Shown: positions 1 through 7,647 of the stretch, one piece after another
Position numbering within the stretch: position 1 is the first letter of the stretch
Layout: the number at the start of each line of letters is the position of its first letter
Assembly: GCA_015234045.1 (NCBI GenBank)
Contig: JADFWU010000048.1
Location: 1 to 22,853, forward strand
Source: Magnetococcales bacterium
GTDB taxonomy: Bacteria > Pseudomonadota > Magnetococcia > Magnetococcales > JADFWU01
Reading direction: 5' to 3'
Length of the DNA stretch: 22,853 nucleotides
The notes under the pieces: generated by a model
The model's database searches: none
Told to the model about the DNA's origin: nothing
The model's input: only the letters and a program-made list of their open reading frames with translations
Position numbers and translations under genes: made by a program

Positions 1-1500
1 GAAGTAAGTCTGGATGATCTGGATCTGGACGAGGAAGCGGATGAAGTAGGGCTGGATGATCTGGATCTGGACGAAGAAGCGGATGAAGTAGGGCTGGATG
101 ATCTGGATCTGGATGAAGAAGCGGATGAAGTAGGGCTGGATGATCTGGATCTGGATGAAGAAGCGGATGAAGTAGGTCTGGATGATATCACTGATGAAGA
201 AGCGAGTCTGGATGATTTGGATCTGGATGACGTAGCTGATGATAGTGATTCGTTATTGGAAGATCTCGCGGCTGCCGAGGGTGATGATGATGATCTGGAT
301 GGACTGGATGAGGATTTTGATGAGGGCGATGACCTCCTGGATGACAGTGTTGATGAAACAGAAGTTGCGTCATTAACGGATGATGTAGAGGTCGATGATT
401 TTCAAGACATGCCCGATGATATCGCCGACATAGACGACGATATGGATGATGATCTGGGCGATGATATGGATGATGATGGCGTCCTTGATGATTTAATGGG
501 CGACATGGATGACGATGGACTTGCCGAGATAGATGAGTCGTTTGGAGATGAGGGTGATGACGATGCATTCTTGGGTGGTGAGGATGATGACTTTGATCTG
601 GGTGAAGGCGATGGTAGTGGGCCAGATGGTCTAGAAGAGATCGACTTGGATGATGAAACCATTCTTGCTTTGGACCGGGATGATGAAGAATCTCTCGGTC
701 TGGATGACATCATGGAAGATGAGGAAGACGCACCTACCGTGCTGGCTTCTGAAATGGAGTCAGAGCCTGAGGAAGATTTTCTCGCATCAGTGGTTGAAGA
801 AGAGGTTCCACTGGTTATTGATGATGATGAGCCACCAACTGAGCTGGTGGAGTTGGACCCAAGTCCACCTATTGAGGAGGAACCTGTGACGTTGGCCCTG
901 ACCGAAGACGAGCATTTTGAAGAAGCCAATGGCATTGTGGATGAAGACGAAGCCTCTCCGCGCGGTTCACGGGGCAATAAAGCGCCTTGGATTATTGCCG
1001 CATTGTTGGTGTTGACCATGATGGCTGGCATGCTTCAGCGGACATCGACGATTGAATATCTGTTGCATGACTGGGGCAGTGTTTATCGGATTCAGGACGT
1101 GATTGGTAAGTGGCGTCAGTATGACTATGGCGCGGTGCTTATGGTTGAAGGCAGTTTGTATAACACAACCAAACTCAGTCACAATCTCCGAATGGTTCGT
1201 GTTTCTCTAATGGATGAGAACAATCAGGCTGTGGTTTCTGCTTCTGTGGTGCCGGGTCGGGTATTGGGGGAACAGGATCTGGAAAGCGGTGAAGAGGCGT
1301 TGAGAAAGATGATGCAACTCCAGGGTGATACCCGTAGACTGGATGTGGCAAAGGCGCGACCGCAAAAGGATGTACCGTTCCAGGTAGTGTTTATCAATCC
1401 ACCGGAGAATGTGGTTCGTTACCAGGTTGATCTGGATAACATGGAGCAGGGTACGAAAAAAATCGGGACCGGAACACGCAACTTCATGGGCCGATTTTAA
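1..1500 (+). CDS. Acidic DUF3426-type membrane protein, 3' part (5' end outside window)
   Basis: The frame is open from the first base, so the start lies upstream; 499 residues are visible. Residues 1 to about 310 are overwhelmingly Asp/Glu with Leu and Gly, beginning with 14-residue repeats of the type GLDDLDLDEEADEV. A single hydrophobic segment (APWIIAALLVLTMMAGML, about residues 328-346) follows a basic stretch. The last 150 residues form a compact domain (VEGSLYNTTKLSHN...RVSLMDENNQAV...) resembling the DUF3426 domain found in proteins with an N-terminal MJ0042-type zinc ribbon; that ribbon, if present, would be upstream of the window. Likely topology: acidic cytoplasmic region, one membrane helix, periplasmic C-terminal domain. 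The cellular role of the family is unknown. The stop codon is 10 bases before the proposed start of the ABC ATPase, so the two may be co-transcribed. Confidence 0.75.
   Translation, partial: EVSLDDLDLDEEADEVGLDDLDLDEEADEVGLDDLDLDEEADEVGLDDLDLDEEADEVGLDDITDEEASLDDLDLDDVADDSDSLLEDLAAAEGDDDDLDGLDEDFDEGDDLLDDSVDETEVASLTDDVEVDDFQDMPDDIADIDDDMDDDLGDDMDDDGVLDDLMGDMDDDGLAEIDESFGDEGDDDAFLGGEDDDFDLGEGDGSGPDGLEEIDLDDETILALDRDDEESLGLDDIMEDEEDAPTVLASEMESEPEEDFLASVVEEEVPLVIDDDEPPTELVELDPSPPIEEEPVTLALTEDEHFEEANGIVDEDEASPRGSRGNKAPWIIAALLVLTMMAGMLQRTSTIEYLLHDWGSVYRIQDVIGKWRQYDYGAVLMVEGSLYNTTKLSHNLRMVRVSLMDENNQAVVSASVVPGRVLGEQDLESGEEALRKMMQLQGDTRRLDVAKARPQKDVPFQVVFINPPENVVRYQVDLDNMEQGTKKIGTGTRNFMGRF
7..174 (+). 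repeat. Four tandem 42-bp in-frame repeats (14-residue unit)
   Basis: Units start at 7, 49, 91 and 133 and are nearly identical. The first differs by AGT for GGG and by a GAC/GAG pair, and the later ones differ by GAC/GAT. A decayed fifth unit begins at 175. Because 42 is a multiple of 3, gain or loss of units changes the length of the acidic region without shifting the frame. More copies may lie upstream of the window. Confidence 0.9.
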
Positions 1501-1510
1501 CAGGTCACTG

Positions 1511-2245
1511 GTGGATACTGCGCTAACCATAAAGAACATTGCTGTCCAACGTGGCGGCAAGTCGATTCTAAACGATGTCAATCTGACCGTAACAGCGGGT
1601 AGCTGTTGCGGTCTTGTTGGTCTTAATGGTGCTGGGAAAAGCACATTGATTCATGCGGTTTTGGATCTTTTGCCCACTCGACAGGGTGCGGTCACACTCT
1701 TTGACATCCCCTGGACTGATCCTGCAAGTCGTGAACAATTGGCTTATCTGCCGGAGCGTTATCGGTTTTCCGATCGGTTTACCGGGGCAGATATGTTGCG
1801 GGGTCTTTTACGTTTTCATGGTGTTGTGTGGCAGTATGATGCAGTGGTGTCCATGCTGAATGATCTGGGGCTTTCGGAGGTATTGTTGAAAAAGCCGTTG
1901 GGTCAACTCTCCAAAGGGACCGTGCAGCGTTTGGGCTTGGCGAGCATTTTTCTTTCCCAAAGAAAACTTCTTATTCTTGATGAGCCTATGAGCGGCTTGG
2001 ATCCGTTGGCGCGTTCCTGTTTCAGGGCAGCATTGAAAAACTATCAACAGGGTGGGGGTACGATTTTTTTTAATACCCATCTTCTGCATGATGTTAATGT
2101 ACTGTGCGATCATATGGCCATTCTTCATGAAGGTACGATCGTGTTCGATGGTGCGCCGGATAGTTGTCAGGAGCAGTTTGGGGCAGACACCCTGGAATCA
2201 GCATTCCTAAAAATCATCAAGGTCCAATTGTCGTCAACCAGCTAA
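1511..2245 (+). CDS. ABC transporter ATP-binding protein (ABC-2/CcmA type, COG1131)
   Basis: Predicted cytoplasmic ATPase of an ABC exporter; 244 residues from the GTG at 1511. Visible motifs: Walker A GLNGAGKST (residues 37-45), a Q-loop region ending YLPE as is common in COG1131 ATPases, signature LSKGTVQRLGLA, Walker B LLILDEP followed by MSGLDP, and the switch histidine in FNTHLLHDV. The open frame extends upstream to an ATG at 1409, but that part lies inside the previous gene and reads as non-homologous sequence. The GTG at 1511 has an AGG six bases upstream and gives the usual family N-terminus. No permease gene is adjacent: the next gene is convergent and overlaps this one by 29 bp. 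Substrate unknown; it may pair with a permease encoded elsewhere or with genes upstream of the window. Confidence 0.88.
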   Translation: MDTALTIKNIAVQRGGKSILNDVNLTVTAGSCCGLVGLNGAGKSTLIHAVLDLLPTRQGAVTLFDIPWTDPASREQLAYLPERYRFSDRFTGADMLRGLLRFHGVVWQYDAVVSMLNDLGLSEVLLKKPLGQLSKGTVQRLGLASIFLSQRKLLILDEPMSGLDPLARSCFRAALKNYQQGGGTIFFNTHLLHDVNVLCDHMAILHEGTIVFDGAPDSCQEQFGADTLESAFLKIIKVQLSSTS

Positions 2246-2993
2246 GATAGGGGCGTTTGGGTTCATCTATCTCCTCAATGGTTGATACGTTAATCTGAAT
2301 GGTGCGAGGGTGCGGCTGATAGAGTTCGGTGGTGCCTTGGATTTTAACCCAACTGTTGGCGGAAAGGGTGTGCGGTGGGAGCGTATTCAATACTACGCCT
2401 ACCGGACTGGCATCCGCTGCGCAACAGGCGATGGCAAAGCGATAGAGCAGTGTGGCAGGTGTGTCGGTCTCTTTATCAGGGAAATTTCGTTTTTGTTCCT
2501 GCTGTGTCAGAGGCAGCAGACGACCGATCACTTCTACGGCAATGGGTTCATCAAAGAGCGTTTGTTGATAAATATCTATAAGGTTAACGGGCCAATACTC
2601 ACCGGGTTTTAGCTCGGGTTTTACCCACTCTTCTTCCCCATTTTGTGATGAAACACGCATGGTCACGCCGCGACTGACATCCACTTGGTCACTGGATAGG
2701 CTCAGCGAAGTGGTGCCCATGATCAAAAAGATAAACAGGGGTGCAAAGTGCCCTAAGCTGGCCAGAATACCTTGCCAGCTTGTCAGGGGTTGCCCGGAAG
2801 GGTGGCAGCCACATCCTGAGTTGGCAGGTCGAAACAGGCTTGTCAAAAAGACCAGACCAAGAATAAGTGAACCGATGATCAGAATGGTGATTTGAAGATC
2901 GGCCAGATAGGTCACGCTGTGTCCACCAAACAGTATGGTGGCAAAAAAGAGTAACCAGCCCACTAATTGCAATGTACGCCAATCAATCCACAT
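2217..2993 (-). CDS. TIGR03943 family protein (DUF1980/COG3689), partner of DUF318 permease
   Basis: 258 residues. Three N-terminal hydrophobic segments (about residues 8-24, 34-54 and 76-93) precede a soluble C-terminal domain with the family hallmark RFAIACCAADASPV (residues 185-198, with Cys190-Cys191 and Asp194). A loop after the second segment contains SGCGCHPSG (Cys61, Cys63, His64), a possible metal-binding site. It starts two bases after the stop of the upstream permease gene, so the pair is almost certainly one translationally coupled unit; the same pairing is widespread in bacteria. Members of this pair occur in predicted Zur (zinc) regulons, but function is not established. The 3' end overlaps the convergent ABC ATPase gene by 29 bp. 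Confidence 0.88.
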   Translation of the reverse strand: MWIDWRTLQLVGWLLFFATILFGGHSVTYLADLQITILIIGSLILGLVFLTSLFRPANSGCGCHPSGQPLTSWQGILASLGHFAPLFIFLIMGTTSLSLSSDQVDVSRGVTMRVSSQNGEEEWVKPELKPGEYWPVNLIDIYQQTLFDEPIAVEVIGRLLPLTQQEQKRNFPDKETDTPATLLYRFAIACCAADASPVGVVLNTLPPHTLSANSWVKIQGTTELYQPHPRTIQINVSTIEEIDEPKRPYLSWLTTIGP

Positions 2994-2995
2994 GA

Positions 2996-4075
2996 TTACA
3001 GTATCCAGTGAAGCGCGGTGATGTAGAGGCTGACACCTGTCAGAATTGTCAGGGAAAACAGCAGAATAAATCCGGGTTTGAACAGTGTGCGATACATGAT
3101 CAATAATTTAATATCCAACATGGGGCCCAATACCAAAAAGGCCATGTGGGCGAATAGATCGAACTCCACAAAGCTGGCAGCGAGAAAGGCATCCGCTTCC
3201 GAGCAGAGCGACAGGACAAACGCAGCAAACATCATGGAAGCTGGTCCCGAAATCGATCCTTCACCTACCGAGAATAGGATATCCGCGCTAACCAAGGTTT
3301 TCATGGTACTGGCTAGGATAATGCCAAGCAGGAAGTAAAGTCCCATGTCGAGGAAATCTTCCCGGACATGGTTTAGAATATTGCTCAATCGCGTTACGTT
3401 ACTGATAAAGGATTTTTTTGGCTGTGCATCATCATGATGATGATGATGGTGGTGATGGTGATTATCTTGATGTGATTCAATCAGAATACGGTGTGGTTTG
3501 ATGCGATAAAATAGCAGGCCGATACCCACGGCCACCACAAAACCACCAATGCCACGTAACCACATATATTGGTAACTTTGAAAAAAAGCGACATACGTGC
3601 CAAACAGCACGATGGGATTGACGATTGGGGCCGCTAGAAGGTAAGCCAACACATGGGGTAGGGGCAGTCCTTTTTTCAATAGTCTTCGGGCAACAACGAT
3701 GACACCGCACTCGCAAATGGGAAACAGCAGTGCAAGAATGGATACCGCAGGCACGCCAAGAATACCCAGTCGGCCAACAATACGCGGTAGGAGGCCTACG
3801 GGTAGAAACTCTTCAATCAAGGCGGCCAGAAAGGCACCCATGATCATGTAGGGAGTGGCTTCCAGGGTGATGGAGATAAAATAGGTAGCAAAATTCTCGC
3901 GCCACTGAAACGTATTGATTGATTGCGTGTTTGGACTGAGAATCCGCTCTGAGAGCGGTGGTAGAAATATATTGAGTATCGCCGGGAAATAGAGCACCAT
4001 CATAACGCCCCCTAAAAAGAGACCGATAATCCATTGATCCCGATGGGTACTGTTTGTCTGATGAGGTATGCTCAT
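2996..4075 (-). CDS. Permease of COG0701/DUF318 (YraQ-like) family with polyhistidine loop
   Basis: Multi-pass inner-membrane protein, 359 residues from the ATG at 4075. Family motifs include FPICECGVIVVARRL (CECG at residues 121-124), LAAPIVNPIV and GPMLDIKLLIMYR near the C-terminus. A central hydrophilic loop carries nine consecutive histidines (206-214) followed by two Asp, a typical metal-chelating stretch. The frame extends to a GTG at 4171, but the ATG at 4075 has GAAGG nine bases upstream and gives the shorter, more usual N-terminus. With the TIGR03943 gene it probably forms a metal-handling (zinc, nickel or similar) membrane complex; direction and substrate are inference only. It diverges from the response regulator gene across about 183 bp. 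Confidence 0.88.
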   Translation of the reverse strand: MSIPHQTNSTHRDQWIIGLFLGGVMMVLYFPAILNIFLPPLSERILSPNTQSINTFQWRENFATYFISITLEATPYMIMGAFLAALIEEFLPVGLLPRIVGRLGILGVPAVSILALLFPICECGVIVVARRLLKKGLPLPHVLAYLLAAPIVNPIVLFGTYVAFFQSYQYMWLRGIGGFVVAVGIGLLFYRIKPHRILIESHQDNHHHHHHHHHDDAQPKKSFISNVTRLSNILNHVREDFLDMGLYFLLGIILASTMKTLVSADILFSVGEGSISGPASMMFAAFVLSLCSEADAFLAASFVEFDLFAHMAFLVLGPMLDIKLLIMYRTLFKPGFILLFSLTILTGVSLYITALHWIL

Positions 4076-4188
4076 GAGGTTGGGCCTTCGCTGAAAAATA
4101 TGTCTGAACGTTCTGTGACTGGCAATCCTGAAAATTGCCTGATTGAGTTGTGAAAAAGCAATTGACAGCACATTTTAAACTGAGGTCG

Positions 4189-4217
4189 TTTAGAAAATGT
4201 ACTGTGAGTAGTATAAC
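4189..4217 (+). promoter_or_regulatory. Weak sigma70-like promoter candidate for the response regulator
   Basis: TTTAGA (4189-4194) and TATAAC (4212-4217) are separated by 17 bases and lie about 40 bases before the GTG start at 4259. They match the -35 consensus 4/6 and the -10 consensus 5/6. This is pattern matching only. Confidence 0.3.
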
Positions 4218-4258
4218 GTTCTTAACACTAACGACAATGACGAAGATGGGATAATCGT

Positions 4259-5761
4259 GTGGCGCGTAAGAAACACATAGTTGTTCTTGATGATGATCCC
4301 TGGATTCGGGAGTTGCTGACCTCGGCACTGGAGGAGGGCGGCTTTCGTGTGACCACCTGTTCCACGGGCAGTCGTTTCTGGTCTGAGATGGAGAGTAACA
4401 AGGCGGATCTGGTCATTCTGGATCTCAATTTGCCAGATGATGATGGTTTGGTGATCTGCCGGACGCTGCGTTCTCGTTCCACGATGCCTATTTTGATTCT
4501 AACATCACGTTCTGATGAAGTGGAACGGGTGATTGGCCTGGAGATGGGTGCGGATGATTATCTGGTTAAACCGGTCTTTCCCAGAGAGTTGTTAGCGCGG
4601 GTTAAGGCGCTTTTGCGCCGGGTTGATAGTCAGGTTCAGAAAGAGACGGAAAACCCTGAGGAGATGTTCCAGTTCTCTGAATGGTCTCTCTACAGTGCGA
4701 CACGGCGTTTGGTGTCACCCAACGGGCGGACCCTTGCCTTGACCACGGGTGAATATCGTTTGTTGCGCGTGTTGCTTCTGCATCCCAATCGGGTGTTGAA
4801 TCGGGATGTGTTATTGGATCTGACCCAAGGGCGGGAAGCGGACTCTTTTGATCGCAGTATTGATAATATGATTGCCCGTTTGCGCCGTCGTTTGCGGGGT
4901 AAATCCGAGGGTAACACTCTGATTCAGACAGTCCGTGGTGCTGGCTATAAGCTGGTGGGTACTGTTGAGCGACTCAAAGAGGATAGTGAGGCAGAGAATC
5001 GGGCGGCTGATGGACTTGGTGGTTCTGCCTTTGCGTTGGGTTCTGATCTGTTGCTGATGGGATGGGAGCCGGTCTCACGGATGAGCCTGGCCGCCATGGT
5101 TCGTCAATCCGGCGCACGGGTGCGCGTTGTTGAAGATGGTACTGAAGCCTACTCCGCATGGCAGGAACGGGAGTGGGATTTAGTGATTGTGCAGTGGCGT
5201 AGTGATGAAACGTCCAAAAGCCTGTATCAGGCATTTCGACAGGTTGAAGAAGGGTCTGGACGCTATGCACCGCCGGTGATTTTGTTCGGTCCACCAACCG
5301 CGCCCGAGCAGTGGGGGCAGTATGGTGATGATTTTCTCAGTCTGCCCGCCACACAGGAAGGCACGCTTGGGGTGCTTTGGCGTTGGCTCTCTCCCGGACA
5401 TTTGGAGTCCGGCGGAGATGCCATGAATAAAGTGCCTGTGGATCGTGCTTGGTTGCGGCGACTACGGGAACTGCTGGATAGTCGGTTGGATGAAATGATC
5501 AAAGCATTCATTGAAAGTGTGCCGGCGCATTTGGATGAACTGGATGGTCTGATGGGACAACCGGAAGAGGTGTTACAATCTGTTGTCAATGATATTCAGG
5601 CTGGAGCATTGACGCTGGGTGCGGCAGACCTGTCTGCCCGGTGTGATGCATTGAAAGCGATAGCACCGGACTCTGGTCAGGTGGCTGAGGCGGTGACTGC
5701 GCTGAAGCGGGAAGGAGAGAAAGTATGCGCTTTTTTGCAAGGAGAATTGGACTCGGAATGA
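4259..5761 (+). CDS. OmpR/PhoB-type response regulator with degenerate receiver and Hpt-like C-terminal domains
   Basis: 500 residues, about twice the usual OmpR-family length. Residues 5-120 are a complete receiver: acidic triad Asp11-13, phospho-acceptor Asp55, Thr82 and Lys104. Residues about 137-235 are a winged-helix DNA-binding domain (LTTGEYRLLRVLLLHPN, SFDRSIDNMIARLRRRL, IQTVRGAGYKL). Residues about 262-345 read like a second receiver (LLLMGWEPVSRMSLAAMV, WDLVIVQW), but the acidic pocket is Gly-Trp and the acceptor position is Gln312. Residues about 394-495 resemble an Hpt helical bundle (AFIESVPAHLDELDGL, LGAADLSARCDALKA) with Asn444 where the phosphorylated His should be. The start is GTG; no strong Shine-Dalgarno is visible. 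No histidine kinase is adjacent. Domain calls for the last two regions are from visual alignment. Confidence 0.85.
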   Translation: MARKKHIVVLDDDPWIRELLTSALEEGGFRVTTCSTGSRFWSEMESNKADLVILDLNLPDDDGLVICRTLRSRSTMPILILTSRSDEVERVIGLEMGADDYLVKPVFPRELLARVKALLRRVDSQVQKETENPEEMFQFSEWSLYSATRRLVSPNGRTLALTTGEYRLLRVLLLHPNRVLNRDVLLDLTQGREADSFDRSIDNMIARLRRRLRGKSEGNTLIQTVRGAGYKLVGTVERLKEDSEAENRAADGLGGSAFALGSDLLLMGWEPVSRMSLAAMVRQSGARVRVVEDGTEAYSAWQEREWDLVIVQWRSDETSKSLYQAFRQVEEGSGRYAPPVILFGPPTAPEQWGQYGDDFLSLPATQEGTLGVLWRWLSPGHLESGGDAMNKVPVDRAWLRRLRELLDSRLDEMIKAFIESVPAHLDELDGLMGQPEEVLQSVVNDIQAGALTLGAADLSARCDALKAIAPDSGQVAEAVTALKREGEKVCAFLQGELDSE

Positions 5762-5835
5762 GTGTATTCTCGTAAGCAATCCGGTCATTCCATTTCCATT
5801 CTGTTCACCATTTACGATGCACTCAAATGGTCGAA

Positions 5836-5861
5836 TAAGGGCCATGGATCAATGGCCCTTA
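5836..5861. terminator. Hairpin between convergent response regulator and prfC genes
   Basis: A perfect 10-bp stem (TAAGGGCCAT at 5836-5845 with ATGGCCCTTA at 5852-5861) encloses a 6-base loop. It sits in the 137-bp gap between two convergent genes, so it is positioned to end both transcripts. Neither side has a long T tract, so intrinsic termination strength is uncertain. Confidence 0.6.
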
Positions 5862-5898
5862 GTTGAAATCACTATGCTATAAATTACTGCCGTGGCGA

Positions 5899-7488
5899 TT
5901 ACCCAGGATTCTGTTCTTTTGTCTTGAGAAAACGAATATCCGGCCACTCTTCGATGGTGGTGTCCAAATGCCAGGCATTGCGAGACAGGAATACCGGTTG
6001 ATCATCGTGATCTGCGGCAATACTGGCTTGGTTGGCATCATGAAATTTTTTCAAAACCCGATGGTCATCGGCTTCAATCCAGCGTGCGGTAAACAGCGTA
6101 GTAGATTCAAAGTGAACGGGAATATTGTATTCAGTACGGATACGGTCAGCCAGAACTTCAAACTGTAGGGCACCTAGAACACCGATCACCCAATCTCCGC
6201 CCATGAAGGTTTTAAATACCCGGGCCGCACCTTCTTCACCCAGCTGGCGCAATGTTTTTCCCAAATGTTTAGAGCGCATGGGATCATCCGGGCGCACCTT
6301 CTGCATCAACTCAGGCGCAAAGCTGGGAATACCGGTATAATGGAGTGTTTCGCCTTCGGTCAGGGTGTCACCGATGCGTAGATTGCCGTGGTTGGGAATG
6401 CCGAGGATATCACCAGGCCAGGCATCTTCAGCCAAAGCACGGCTTTGGGCTAGAAACAGCATGGGATTGTGGATATTGATGGTTTTATCGCTGCGGATAT
6501 GACGCAGTTTTTGGCCGCGTTTGAAATGGCCGGAACAGAGGCGGAAGAAAGCCACGCGATCCCGATGTTTTGGGTCCATGTTGGCCTGAATTTTAAAGAC
6601 AAAACCGCTGACTTTGGACTCTTCCGCCTTGACTTCCCGTTCCAGCGCCTTTTGAGGTCTTGGGGATGGCGCGTGATCGGCAATGCCCTGCAAGATCTCT
6701 TTGACACCGAAATTGTTGATGGCACTACCGAAAAAAACCGGTGTCATGTGGCCTTCCCGATAGGCGTTTTGATCGAACTCTGGAAACAGCCCTTGGGCCA
6801 TTTCAAGCTGTCCTTTGAACTCCTCAAGCAGGTCTGGTTTAACCGCATTAATGATGCGTGGATCATCAAGTTCTTTACAGACTTCAGCTTCTTCTCCCGG
6901 GCCGCTGCCTTTTTTCATCAAGAGAATTTGATCATTAAACAGATCATAACAGCCGGCAAAATGTTGCCCCATACCGATAGGCCAACTGACGGGTACTACA
7001 TCAAGGGCCAGAGTTTGTTCAATTTGGTCCAGAAGTTCAAATGGGTCCAAACTTTCCCGATCCATTTTATTGATAAACGTGATGATAGGAATATCACGCA
7101 GTCGGCATACTTCAAAAAGCTTCAGGGTTTGTGCTTCGATGCCTTTGGCGGCATCCAGAACCATGATGGCAGAGTCTACAGCGGTGAGTGTGCGGTAGGT
7201 GTCTTCACTGAAATCCTGATGGCCAGGGGTGTCCAAGAGATTAAACGCACAGCCATCGAATTCAAAGCGCATCACCGAGGCGGTCACCGAAATACCGCGT
7301 TCCTGTTCCACTTTCATCCAGTCGGATCGGGCACGACGGCGCGCACCACGGGCTTTCACCTCGCCAGCGAGCTGAATAGCACCGCCGAAAAGCAATAATT
7401 TTTCGGTCAATGTGGTTTTGCCCGCATCTGGATGAGAGATGATTGCAAAGGTACGACGACGGCGAACTTCGGTGTTCATCTTTGACAT
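5899..7488 (-). CDS. prfC: Peptide chain release factor 3 (RF3)
   Basis: Translational GTPase that recycles RF1/RF2 from the ribosome after peptide release; cytoplasmic. The 529-residue length matches the family. Motifs: P-loop SHPDAGKTT (18-26), switch I region GISVTAS (65-71), DTPGH (86-90), NKMD (140-143), and later RF3-type blocks such as DHAPSPRP and GGDWVIGVLGALQFEVLADR. ATG at 7488 was chosen; a second in-frame ATG three codons on is also possible, and neither has a strong ribosome-binding site. It diverges from manC across about 160 bp. Confidence 0.97.
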   Translation of the reverse strand: MSKMNTEVRRRRTFAIISHPDAGKTTLTEKLLLFGGAIQLAGEVKARGARRRARSDWMKVEQERGISVTASVMRFEFDGCAFNLLDTPGHQDFSEDTYRTLTAVDSAIMVLDAAKGIEAQTLKLFEVCRLRDIPIITFINKMDRESLDPFELLDQIEQTLALDVVPVSWPIGMGQHFAGCYDLFNDQILLMKKGSGPGEEAEVCKELDDPRIINAVKPDLLEEFKGQLEMAQGLFPEFDQNAYREGHMTPVFFGSAINNFGVKEILQGIADHAPSPRPQKALEREVKAEESKVSGFVFKIQANMDPKHRDRVAFFRLCSGHFKRGQKLRHIRSDKTINIHNPMLFLAQSRALAEDAWPGDILGIPNHGNLRIGDTLTEGETLHYTGIPSFAPELMQKVRPDDPMRSKHLGKTLRQLGEEGAARVFKTFMGGDWVIGVLGALQFEVLADRIRTEYNIPVHFESTTLFTARWIEADDHRVLKKFHDANQASIAADHDDQPVFLSRNAWHLDTTIEEWPDIRFLKTKEQNPG

Positions 7489-7523
7489 GTTTGGATTCCA
7501 ATCAGGTGGATAGCGCGTGCTGA

Positions 7524-7551
7524 ATTAAACATATTGACCCGCCAGTAGCAA
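7524..7551 (-). promoter_or_regulatory. Sigma70-like promoter candidate for prfC
   Basis: On the minus strand TTGCTA (7551-7546) and TTTAAT (7529-7524) are separated by 16 bases and lie about 36 bases before the prfC start. They match the consensus hexamers 4/6 and 5/6. Confidence 0.35.
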
Positions 7552-7582
7552 GGAGAGGCAAAGAAAACTGGAATACAAGGGT

Positions 7583-7611
7583 TAACAGTTTCGAAGAAAC
7601 TCGGTAGAATG
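7583..7611 (+). promoter_or_regulatory. Sigma70 promoter for manC
   Basis: TTAACA (7583-7588) and TAGAAT (7606-7611) match the -35 and -10 consensus 5/6 each, with the ideal 17-base spacing. A strong ribosome-binding site AAGGAG (7632-7637) and the manC ATG (7648) follow, giving a short leader. Confidence 0.65.
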
Positions 7612-7647
7612 CCCTTTTCTATTCTTCCCTGAAGGAGTTTTATTTCC

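Noticed and set aside
1-174. Regular repeats as a CRISPR array
   Set aside because: Units are directly contiguous with no variable spacers, lie in frame and encode part of the acidic protein.
402-1031. 209-codon Ser-rich open frame on the minus strand
   Set aside because: It is the antisense of the GAT/GAC-rich acidic region, which reads as Ser/Ile-rich sequence without stops. No ribosome-binding site or family resemblance.
4162-4190. TTGACA at 4162 as -35 of the response regulator promoter
   Set aside because: No acceptable -10 element at 16-18 bases downstream; the TTTAGA/TATAAC pair further on fits better.
4076-4258. Zur-type operator for the metal permease unit
   Set aside because: Only a half-site-like ATAACGTT is visible; no convincing full palindrome of the Zur type.
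6469-7398. 309-codon open frame antisense to prfC
   Set aside because: Fully inside the well-supported prfC gene; the translation shows no recognisable domain and mirrors prfC codon bias.
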